Program-made: the position numbers and the translations under genes
Shown: positions 57,189 to 64,000 of the stretch, in pieces
Layout of the letters: each line of letters starts with the position of its first letter
Position numbering within the stretch: position 1 is the first letter of the stretch
Assembly: GCF_015767635.1 (NCBI RefSeq)
Contig: NZ_CP065230.1
Location: 2,294,001 to 2,358,000 of the forward strand
Length of the DNA stretch: 64,000 nt
Reading direction: 5' to 3'
Source of the DNA: Halomonas sp. A40-4
GTDB taxonomy: Bacteria; Pseudomonadota; Gammaproteobacteria; Pseudomonadales; Halomonadaceae
Notes under the pieces: model-generated
The model's database searches: none
Seen by the model: only the letters and a program-made list of their open reading frames with translations
Told to the model about the DNA's origin: nothing

Positions 57189-57301
57189 GGATGAAATCAC
57201 CAGTTAAAATGTGTTGGGTACGACACACCGCAATGCGGCGTTGCACCATCCCTATTTTTTTTGGTTGCGGGATCTTGACCCACAACGTGTAGCGAGGCGG
57301 T

Positions 57302-57330
57302 ATTCTACAGCAAGCCATCCGTCAAGTTAA
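57302..57330 (-). promoter_or_regulatory. Predicted rplM-rpsI promoter
   Basis: Minus-strand TTAACT (57330-57325), 17-bp spacer, TAGAAT (57307-57302). The -10 is 5/6 and the -35 4/6. Transcription would start near 57295, giving a leader of about 107 nt before rplM, long enough for autoregulatory structure. Confidence 0.45.
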
Positions 57331-57395
57331 GCCTTTATAGGTATTCACCGAGACTTTTCTGGATTTATCTTTTTATGTGGTCATGGTTCATACAG

Positions 57396-57431
57396 CCAAG
57401 TTTCTACGACCAAGTTTCTACGACCGAGTTT
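57396..57431. repeat. 14-bp tandem repeat between zapE and rplM
   Basis: CCAAGTTTCTACGA occurs at 57396-57409 and 57410-57423, followed by a degenerate third start (CCGAGTTT, 57424-57431). It lies between the zapE stop and the rplM promoter. It may be simple slippage or a protein-binding array upstream of a ribosomal promoter. Confidence 0.55.
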
Positions 57432-57453
57432 TATATGGCTATACTTTATGCCG

Positions 57454-58632
57454 CTAGGGCTTGTGCGGCAGCGCCAAATATTCATGGGACTGCATCTCCT
57501 GCAGCCGAGAGAGCGTTCGCTGGTATTCAAACGTCAGCTTTCCACCTTGATAGAGCGACTCCACCGGCACCTCTGCCGACATCAAGACCTTGACGCCCCG
57601 GTCATAGAACTCATCCACCATATTGATAAAGCGCCTTGCCAGATCGTCATCTGCGCCGCGCATAGCAGGGACATTAGAAACGATAATCGTGTGAAATTCG
57701 CGTGCCAGCTCGATATAGTCATTTTGGCTACGCGGTCCATCGCAAAGCGCCGCAAACTCAAACCAGGCGATGTCATCGTGCAGCCGGCGAGTCGTCAGCA
57801 CACGCTGATTAATTTCAAGCGGAGCGTCTTCCTCCCCAGCGTGCCCCGCAATTTCGCGAAAACTGCGTGCCAGCTCTTTTTCGGCGGCGTCGTCGAGCGG
57901 CGAGTGAAAGATTTCTGCGCGCTCCAGAGCGCGCAGTCGGTAATCAACACCCGAGTCAACATTCACTACCTGACAATGGCGATTGAGCAAATCGATAGCA
58001 GGCAGGAACCGGGCGCGTTGAAGACCGTCTTTATACAGGTCGTCAGGCACGATATTCGACGTTGCCACGAGGACGACACCTCTTTCAAAGAGGGCTTCAA
58101 GCAGGTTCGCCAGGATCATGGCGTCGGTGATATCCTTGACGAAGAACTCGTCAAAGCAAATCACCCTCGCCTCACTCGCAAATTTGCTCGCCACCAATGT
58201 CAGCGGGTTCTTTTCCCCTTTGTAATGGGTGAGCTCGTTATGCACACGCTGCATGAAGCGATGGAAATGGGTGCGCATTTTATCGGCAAACGGCAGCGAT
58301 TCGTAGAAAGTATCCACCAGGTACGTTTTGCCGCGACCCACACCTCCCCAGAAATAAAGTCCCTGAACGCTCGGCGTCACCGGCTCTTGAGCGGACGTTT
58401 TTTTACCTATCAACCCCGCCACCTTGGCCTTAAGCCCTTTATTGGCAAGGACCGTTTTCGGCACCGTCGTCGGGGTTGACAGCAATGCATCGTATAAACG
58501 CTGCAAATGCGCCACTGCCGCTTCCTGGGCCGGGTCGTACTCAAACCCCTCTCGCTTAAGGTCTGCACGATAACGCCCCATCGGCGTCGCCGTATTCGGC
58601 GCTGGCCCACCACCGTCCGACGTTGCCCTCAT
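57454..58632 (-). CDS. zapE: Cell division ATPase ZapE (AFG1 family)
   Basis: AAA-type ATPase that binds FtsZ and affects the Z ring late in constriction; needed under stress or low oxygen in E. coli. The 392-residue product has Walker A GGVGRGKTYLVD at 96-107, Walker B VICFDEFFVKDI, and sensor residues in VATSNIVPDDLYKDGL. The ATG follows AGGAG. Location next to rplM-rpsI and divergent from zapG (yhcB) is the E. coli arrangement (yhcM/yhcB). Confidence 0.94.
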   Translation of the reverse strand: MRATSDGGGPAPNTATPMGRYRADLKREGFEYDPAQEAAVAHLQRLYDALLSTPTTVPKTVLANKGLKAKVAGLIGKKTSAQEPVTPSVQGLYFWGGVGRGKTYLVDTFYESLPFADKMRTHFHRFMQRVHNELTHYKGEKNPLTLVASKFASEARVICFDEFFVKDITDAMILANLLEALFERGVVLVATSNIVPDDLYKDGLQRARFLPAIDLLNRHCQVVNVDSGVDYRLRALERAEIFHSPLDDAAEKELARSFREIAGHAGEEDAPLEINQRVLTTRRLHDDIAWFEFAALCDGPRSQNDYIELAREFHTIIVSNVPAMRGADDDLARRFINMVDEFYDRGVKVLMSAEVPVESLYQGGKLTFEYQRTLSRLQEMQSHEYLALPHKP

Positions 58633-58733
58633 CGTTTAACTCTCCTGTTATTTCCGCCTAGGATTACTGAAAACCAACACAACATAAATAAAGGCAACAA
58701 GTATACGTGGTTAGGCTCACCAACGCATGAGCA

Positions 58734-58764
58734 TTGACCCAACCATCATCAAGGCGCCTATAAT
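58734..58764 (+). promoter_or_regulatory. Predicted zapG promoter
   Basis: TTGACC (58734-58739) and a perfect TATAAT (58759-58764) on the plus strand. The spacer is 19 bp, longer than the optimum of 17, so activity may be reduced or helped by an activator. It lies in the 192-bp zapE-zapG divergent gap. Confidence 0.55.
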
Positions 58765-58824
58765 AGCAATCGACTGTTTCATGCGCTGTATAACCAGCAG
58801 CGACAGGCATCAAGGGAGATAAAT

Positions 58825-59277
58825 GTGGAAAGCGAGCCATTAACCTATGCAGCAATAGGCCTTGTGATCGGCTTGATAATCGGCGCAGGATGCTACCGGT
58901 TACTCAGCAAAAGCCAGCGTCAACTTGCTTCACTTCGCCAAACACTATTGGAACGTGAACATCAGGTGGCGTCACTCAAGAATGGCGTCAGCCATCAACT
59001 GTCCAGTGTGCATGAATCGCTGGCAACGATCCGCCAGGAAACCGACGAGCTGGAAAAAAAGCTGCAAGACGACGCGGGCCAGTGGCAACTAGACCAGCTA
59101 ACACATCGCCCTGCCGAGTTGACTGACCTTCGCCCTGTAAACGAGCCCAGTGATACGCTGAGTGCACCCGCGACGCCTCGCGACTACGCCGATGGCCAGA
59201 ACGGCACGTTATCCGAACATTTCGGCCTCAAGGATAAAGAGGCTCGCGACGACACGGCAACACCGCCACGTTACTGA
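58825..59277 (+). CDS. zapG: ZapG / YhcB (DUF1043) envelope-growth protein
   Basis: Inner-membrane protein that links division and envelope synthesis. The 150-residue product has one N-terminal transmembrane helix (about 8-26, AAIGLVIGLIIGAGCYRLL), then a coiled coil (SQRQLASLRQTLLEREHQV, in part, to about residue 85) and a polar tail. The start is GTG at 58825 with GGGAG 7 nt upstream; an overlapping ATG two bases earlier is out of frame and stops after six codons. Divergent from zapE. Confidence 0.88.
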   Translation: MESEPLTYAAIGLVIGLIIGAGCYRLLSKSQRQLASLRQTLLEREHQVASLKNGVSHQLSSVHESLATIRQETDELEKKLQDDAGQWQLDQLTHRPAELTDLRPVNEPSDTLSAPATPRDYADGQNGTLSEHFGLKDKEARDDTATPPRY

Positions 59278-59293
59278 GCGCTTCCAGTGTGAG

Positions 59294-59323
59294 TTGACCC
59301 TCGGCAGCATTGCCGAGGGTCAA
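59294..59323. terminator. Perfect 13-bp hairpin between zapG and the Nif3-like gene
   Basis: TTGACCCTCGGCA (59294-59306) pairs exactly with TGCCGAGGGTCAA (59311-59323) over a GCAT loop, between convergent stops. Neither side has a T-run, so it may protect 3' ends or rely on Rho rather than act as a textbook intrinsic terminator. Confidence 0.6.
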
Positions 59324-59328
59324 CGTCA

Positions 59329-60090
59329 TCAAGCTGGATTATCAATATCGACAAATCGGTGCTCAACACCATATTCATCAGCCAACCATTCCCCTAATGC
59401 CTGAACACCATAACGTTCAGTGGCATGATGGCCTGCCGCCAGATAATGGATCCCCATTTCTCTGGCAAGATGCGTCGTTCGCTCTGAAATTTCTCCGGAA
59501 ACAAATGCCTGCGCACCACCTTCAAAAGCGGCACTGATCATATCCTGCGCCCCACCCGTGCACCAGGCGATGCGCTCTATGTCACCCACACCCGGCGCTT
59601 CAATGAGCAGTGGTTCTCGCTGCAAGGTCTGGCTTATTTGCCCGGCAAGCGCGGTCGCACTCAGTGGCTTGGCAACGCGCCCAGACCAAAGCAAACCTTC
59701 ACCCAGCTCCCCATCCAGGCAACCTTCAACTTTCCAGCCAAGCTGCCTGGCCAGCTCAGCGTTGTTGCCCATCTCGCTGTGGGCATCAAGGGGTAGATGA
59801 TAGGCCAGCAGGTTTATCTCATGATCGAGCAAGGTTTTGATTCGTCTTTGCTTCATGCCCGTAATGGCGACCGGCTCGTTCTTCCAAAAATAGCCATGGT
59901 GCACAATCAACATATCAGCCTGCCAGCTCACTGCTTCGTCAAGCAAGGACTGGCAGGCCGTCACGCCGGTCATGACACGGGCTACTCGATCACGACCTGC
60001 CACCTGAAGGCCGTTAATTGTAAAGTCTTTAAACTGTGAAGCGCGAAGCTGATGGTCACAGGCTGCTACTAATATATCGCGTTGAATCAC
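59329..60090 (-). CDS. Nif3-like dinuclear metal-centre protein (YbgI)
   Basis: Member of the NIF3/YbgI family: toroidal hexamers with a two-metal site, described as a GTP cyclohydrolase I type 2 homologue; cellular role unsettled. The start is taken at GTG 60090 because AGGAG lies 5 nt upstream and the 253-residue length fits (E. coli YbgI is 247); the longer frame to 60129 has no such site. Metal-ligand motifs are seen: MLIVHHGYFWKNE (two His), YHLPLDAHSEMGNN (His, Asp), and AGHHATERYGVQAL (His, Glu). Divergent from degS. Confidence 0.85.
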   Translation of the reverse strand: MIQRDILVAACDHQLRASQFKDFTINGLQVAGRDRVARVMTGVTACQSLLDEAVSWQADMLIVHHGYFWKNEPVAITGMKQRRIKTLLDHEINLLAYHLPLDAHSEMGNNAELARQLGWKVEGCLDGELGEGLLWSGRVAKPLSATALAGQISQTLQREPLLIEAPGVGDIERIAWCTGGAQDMISAAFEGGAQAFVSGEISERTTHLAREMGIHYLAAGHHATERYGVQALGEWLADEYGVEHRFVDIDNPA

Positions 60091-60140
60091 CGTTGCTCCT
60101 AAGTATCTGCTGGCATCCATGAGATACAAGCCAATAAAAT

Positions 60141-60188
60141 GTTATCATTTATAAGATAACGTCTAGTGTAAAACTGACGACTCGTCAG
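60141..60188. repeat. Two palindromes in the degS upstream region
   Basis: GTTATC/GATAAC at 60141-60146 and 60155-60160 with an AT-only 8-bp centre, and CTGACG-ACT-CGTCAG at 60174-60188. They lie in the 139-bp divergent gap between the Nif3-like gene and degS, beside a possible -10 (TATTAT, 60192-60197). They are candidate operator sites; no regulator is identified. Confidence 0.4.
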
Positions 60189-60229
60189 CGCTATTATCTA
60201 CCCCTCGACGATCGCCAAAGGAAACCTCA

Positions 60230-61504
60230 ATGAAACGCTTTGTGCTGCCTTATATATGGCCCATCATCACAGGCTTTTTGCTGGCAGCGGTCATCATGTT
60301 TGCGTTTCCTGAGCGCTTCCCGCTGCCCTTTCAGCCTTCAGCCCCCCAAACCGCAGACACGCCCTCTCTGGTCACCACGGCAGATCAAGAGACCGACCCA
60401 GACCGACCGGCACCTGAAGTCCGGCGAGCGGCACCCCTGAACCGCAACCAGGGCCCTGCCAGCTACGCCGCTGCAGTCAACCAGGCGGCGCCTGCCGTGG
60501 TCAACGTCTACTCATCTCGCATCGTCGAACGCGACGAACACCCGCTGATGTCAGACCCGTTCTTTCAGCAGTTTTTCAACGGCGATGACGCCACTACCCA
60601 TCAACGTATGCTGTCGAGCCTGGGGTCAGGCGTTATCGTCAGTGACGAAGGCTATGTGCTCACCAATCACCATGTCATCAACGGTGCCGACGAAATCCAG
60701 GTAGCGCTGCGCGATGGCCGCGAAGTACTCGCTGAAGTGATTGGCACTGACCCTGAAAGTGACCTCGCCGTGCTTAAAATCGACCTGGAAAACCTGCCCG
60801 TTATTGAGCTGAGCAATTCAACGGATGTTGCCGTTGGCGATGTCGCCCTGGCCATCGGCAACCCCTTTGGCGTTGGACAGACGGTGACAATGGGGATTAT
60901 CAGCGCCACCGGGCGTACCCATCTGGGCCTGAACGCCTATGAAGATTTCATTCAGACCGACGCAGCCATTAACCCGGGGAACTCGGGTGGGGCGCTGGTC
61001 AACCCGGAAGGCGCGCTGGTGGGCATCAATACGGCCATCTTTTCGCGCTCGGGGGGGTCTCAGGGTATCGGGTTTGCCATTCCAGCCAACCTTGCCCATA
61101 GCATTCTGGACGAGTTGGTTACCCAGGGGCGAGTCATCCGTGGCTGGCTGGGGATTGAGGCGCAGGCACTATCTAGAGAGCTTGCCGCCTCTTTCGGCCT
61201 ACGCACGCCTCAAGGGGTGATTGTCGCTGGCGTTGTGGATGGAGGGCCCGCAGAGAAGGCGGGATTATTGCCTGGCGATGTCCTGCTATCAGTCGATGGC
61301 CAACCTATTCTCGATGCGCGCGCCACCATGAGCGATATTGCCTCGATCAAGCCAGGCACCGAGCTACCGCTGACGATTGTCCGCGACGGTGAACGCATGG
61401 AGATGACGCTGAATGTTGGTGAGCGCCCCATTCCTTCGACACTTCCACAACCCGACGGAACCCGCCGAAGTGACAATGATGAAGGCGAACCAACCCAGCC
61501 CTGA
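60230..61504 (+). CDS. degS: Membrane-anchored serine protease DegS (AlgW type)
   Basis: Site-1 protease that senses misfolded outer-membrane proteins and cuts the anti-sigma factor RseA/MucA. The 424-residue product has a single N-terminal transmembrane anchor (about 6-26), a Pro-rich linker, a trypsin-like domain with His148 (TNHHVI), Asp178 (SDLAVLKID) and Ser252 (NPGNSGGAL), and one PDZ domain (about 300-400). One PDZ plus an anchor instead of a cleaved signal favours DegS over DegP/DegQ. It is about 70 residues longer than E. coli DegS, through the linker and a polar tail. ATG behind AAAGGAAA. Confidence 0.93.
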   Translation: MKRFVLPYIWPIITGFLLAAVIMFAFPERFPLPFQPSAPQTADTPSLVTTADQETDPDRPAPEVRRAAPLNRNQGPASYAAAVNQAAPAVVNVYSSRIVERDEHPLMSDPFFQQFFNGDDATTHQRMLSSLGSGVIVSDEGYVLTNHHVINGADEIQVALRDGREVLAEVIGTDPESDLAVLKIDLENLPVIELSNSTDVAVGDVALAIGNPFGVGQTVTMGIISATGRTHLGLNAYEDFIQTDAAINPGNSGGALVNPEGALVGINTAIFSRSGGSQGIGFAIPANLAHSILDELVTQGRVIRGWLGIEAQALSRELAASFGLRTPQGVIVAGVVDGGPAEKAGLLPGDVLLSVDGQPILDARATMSDIASIKPGTELPLTIVRDGERMEMTLNVGERPIPSTLPQPDGTRRSDNDEGEPTQP

Positions 61505-61533
61505 CGGACTGAGTGGCCGCCTTTTTCACCCCA

Positions 61534-62853
61534 TCAAGACGGTTTGATTCGATATTCAGCGGATCGCGCGTGAGCGGTCAACGATTCACCGCGTGCCAAT
61601 ACTGAGGCGACCTCACCCAGCGCTGACGCCCCCTCGGCCGAGCAGTGAATCAACGACGAGCGCTTTTGAAAATCGTAGACGCCCAGCGGTGATGAGAAGC
61701 GCGCGGTACCCGAGGTGGGCAGCACATGATTCGGCCCCGCACAATAATCACCCAGCGCCTCTGCCGTGTAACGCCCCATGAAGATCGCGCCCGCATGACG
61801 AATACCCGCGAGCCACGCATCTGGCGTTTCCACTGAAAGCTCAAGGTGCTCGGGGGCAACCCGGTTGATCAGCGTGACGGCCTCCTCCGCATCGCGGCAG
61901 TGAACCAGCGCGCCGCGTCGACGCAATGACTCACGGACGATATCGGCCCGCTCCAGGGTCGGAAGCAGACGTTCTATAGCGGCTTCTACATCCGCCAGAT
62001 GCTGAGCGTTCCAACTCACCAGGATGGCTTGAGCATCTTCATCGTGCTCCGCCTGGGAAAACAAGTCCATCGCCAGCCAATCAGGGTCGGTCAGTCCATC
62101 CGACACCACCATGATTTCAGAGGGACCAGCAATCATGTCGATACCCACCTGACCGAACACGGCCCGCTTGGCCGTGGCCACATAGATATTGCCCGGCCCG
62201 ACGATCTTATCCACCCTGGGGACGCTTTCTGTTCCGTAGGCCAGGGCGGCAATGGCCTGGGCTCCGCCAATGGTAAACACCTGGTCCACACCGGCCACGT
62301 GCGCTGCCGCCAGTACAAGATCGTTGAGTACACCATCGGGGGTGGGAACCACCATGATGATCTCTTGCACTCCCGCCACATGAGCGGGAATCGCATTCAT
62401 CAGAACTGATGAGGGATAGGCCGCCTTGCCGCCAGGTACGTAAATCCCCGCGCGGTCGATGGCCGTCACTTGCTGGCCAAGCACCGTTCCGTCAGGTTCT
62501 TCGTATTGCCAGGAGGTCGGTTTCTGATGCTCGTGATAACGCCGAATTCGCTCGGCAGCCCTCGCCAAGGCATCACGCTGCTCAGCGGGCAGCGACTCAA
62601 AGGCCTGACGCAATTGCTCAGCCGTCAGACGAAGCTCATCCATTTGGGTAACCGAAACGCGATCAAAGCGATTGGTGGCTTCGATGACTGCCGCATCACC
62701 ATGACGCTTCACGTTGGCGAGAATGTCATTCACGCGCGCCTGAACAGCACTGTCTGACACGCCCTCCCAATCCAGCAACGCGTCCAGTTGTCCGGCAAAC
62801 GCTTCATCGGCAGTGTTGAGCCGTGCTATCGTCACTGTAGCGTTCTCGTTCAT
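61534..62853 (-). CDS. hisD: Histidinol dehydrogenase HisD
   Basis: Zinc enzyme that oxidises L-histidinol to histidine in two steps. The 439-residue product has [17 protein letters not shown], the [25 protein letters not shown] region (in part), the zinc-binding Gln/His in [13 protein letters not shown], and [14 protein letters not shown]. Full length. It follows hisG by 11 bp in a murA-hisG-hisD arrangement; hisC would normally follow, but the convergent degS ends there. Confidence 0.97.
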   Translation of the reverse strand: MNENATVTIARLNTADEAFAGQLDALLDWEGVSDSAVQARVNDILANVKRHGDAAVIEATNRFDRVSVTQMDELRLTAEQLRQAFESLPAEQRDALARAAERIRRYHEHQKPTSWQYEEPDGTVLGQQVTAIDRAGIYVPGGKAAYPSSVLMNAIPAHVAGVQEIIMVVPTPDGVLNDLVLAAAHVAGVDQVFTIGGAQAIAALAYGTESVPRVDKIVGPGNIYVATAKRAVFGQVGIDMIAGPSEIMVVSDGLTDPDWLAMDLFSQAEHDEDAQAILVSWNAQHLADVEAAIERLLPTLERADIVRESLRRRGALVHCRDAEEAVTLINRVAPEHLELSVETPDAWLAGIRHAGAIFMGRYTAEALGDYCAGPNHVLPTSGTARFSSPLGVYDFQKRSSLIHCSAEGASALGEVASVLARGESLTAHARSAEYRIKPS

Positions 62854-62864
62854 AGCAACCTCAC

Positions 62865-63521
62865 TTAGTCGGCGGACGATATCGTCTTGCGATCGGCAAT
62901 GGCGCGTTCCAGTCGAGCCAGCAATGGCTTGATACGCGCGTGCTTCATGGTCATGGCCGCCTTGTTGGCCACCAGGCGCGTGCTGATCGGCGCAATCAGC
63001 TCACGCGGTTCCATACCATTGGCGCGCAGGGTATTACCGGTGTCGACGATATCGACAATTTCATCGGCCAGGTTCATCAACGGCGCCAGCTCCATGGCAC
63101 CATAAAGCTTGATCACCTCGGCCTGGATACCTTGCTCGGCATAGTAGCGCCGAGCGATATTGACGAACTTTGTTGCCACCCGACGGCGTGCCAGCTTCGG
63201 CGGCTCACCGGTAACGCCGGCGGTCATCAGCTTGCAGCGTGCAATATCGAGATCAAGCGGCTCATAAAGCCCTTCGGCGCCGTGCTCTAAAAGGACATCC
63301 TTACCGGCCACCCCCAGATCGGCTGCCCCAAGCTGAACGTAGGTCGGCACGTCCGTTGCCCTGATCACGACGAATTTGACATCGGGCAGGTTGGTATCGA
63401 ACAGCAGCTTACGACTTTTATTTAAATCCTCTGTAGGCGTGATGCCTGCATCGGCCAGCAGCGGTAGCGTCTCTTCTAGAATACGGCCCTTTGAGAGGGC
63501 TAAGATCAGTTGCTTACTCAT
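62865..63521 (-). CDS. hisG: ATP phosphoribosyltransferase, short form HisG
   Basis: First enzyme of histidine synthesis, joining ATP and PRPP. The 218-residue product (start [20 protein letters not shown] at 63521) lacks the C-terminal regulatory domain of the roughly 300-residue long form, so it is HisG-S. That form is active only with HisZ, which is not in this window. Seen motifs include [16 protein letters not shown] and [16 protein letters not shown] (PRPP site). The open frame to 63623 reaches into murA and is rejected. No strong ribosome site. Confidence 0.95.
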   Translation of the reverse strand: MSKQLILALSKGRILEETLPLLADAGITPTEDLNKSRKLLFDTNLPDVKFVVIRATDVPTYVQLGAADLGVAGKDVLLEHGAEGLYEPLDLDIARCKLMTAGVTGEPPKLARRRVATKFVNIARRYYAEQGIQAEVIKLYGAMELAPLMNLADEIVDIVDTGNTLRANGMEPRELIAPISTRLVANKAAMTMKHARIKPLLARLERAIADRKTISSAD

Positions 63522-63549
63522 TTTGGTTGCCAATGGTTGGGGGCCGGGC

Positions 63550-64000
<451 letters not shown>

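Noticed and set aside
57448..58479. 343-codon plus-strand ORF opposite zapE
   Set aside because: Mirror of zapE codon bias. No family features and no ribosome site.

Overview
The window looks like chromosome from a moderately GC-rich gammaproteobacterium, most likely Halomonadaceae (Halomonas or Chromohalobacter type). I infer this from protein character and gene order: lpoA-yraN-diaA-dolP, sspA/sspB next to petABC, a Nudix-ThiE fusion beside argJ and secA, and short-form HisG. No database search was possible. All 64 kb is housekeeping DNA. I see no insertion sequence, prophage, CRISPR array, tRNA or rRNA. The only RNA gene is rnpB.

Layout. 1-3.9 kb (minus): yceD-rpmF-plsX-fabD-fabG, the fatty acid/phospholipid starter operon, without fabH. 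3.9-7.2 kb: maf, then sppA, a Gph-like phosphatase and rluC. 7.2-11.3 kb: RNase E behind a long leader. 11.3-18.8 kb (minus): comEC, msbA, lpxK, a Trm112-like gene, kdsB, a low-mass tyrosine phosphatase and murB, mostly lipid A/Kdo supply and export. 18.9-21.4 kb: a DUF2062 membrane protein and lolCD. 21.6-23.6 kb (plus): aguA-aguB, agmatine to putrescine. 23.7-29.2 kb (minus): a small secretory ORF, secA, argJ, Nudix-ThiE. 29.3-47.5 kb: dciA, lpxC and a full dcw division/cell-wall cluster (rsmH to ftsZ) lacking mraZ. 47.6-52.1 kb: rnpB, rsmI, lpoA-yraN-diaA-dolP. 52.2-57.2 kb (minus): sspB, sspA, petABC (cytochrome bc1), rplM-rpsI. 57.4-64 kb: zapE, zapG, a Nif3-like protein, a DegS-type protease, hisD, hisG and the 3' part of murA.

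The genes form one envelope-growth programme: lipid precursors (fab/plsX), lipid A (lpxC, lpxK, msbA, kdsB), peptidoglycan (murA-G, mraY, ddlB, ftsI, lpoA), division (ftsZAQLWI, zapE, zapG), lipoprotein sorting (lolCD), secretion (secA) and envelope stress sensing (degS).

The most interesting object is the 120-codon ORF directly upstream of secA. It has a signal peptide and ends in Arg-Gly-Pro-Pro plus seven residues, where E. coli has secM. I propose it as a candidate translation-arrest peptide controlling secA. Other points to note are a consensus promoter that would make yceD almost leaderless, a roughly 565-nt rne leader with strong hairpins, the missing fabH and mraZ, and a 299-bp AT-rich gap splitting ftsQ from ftsA.
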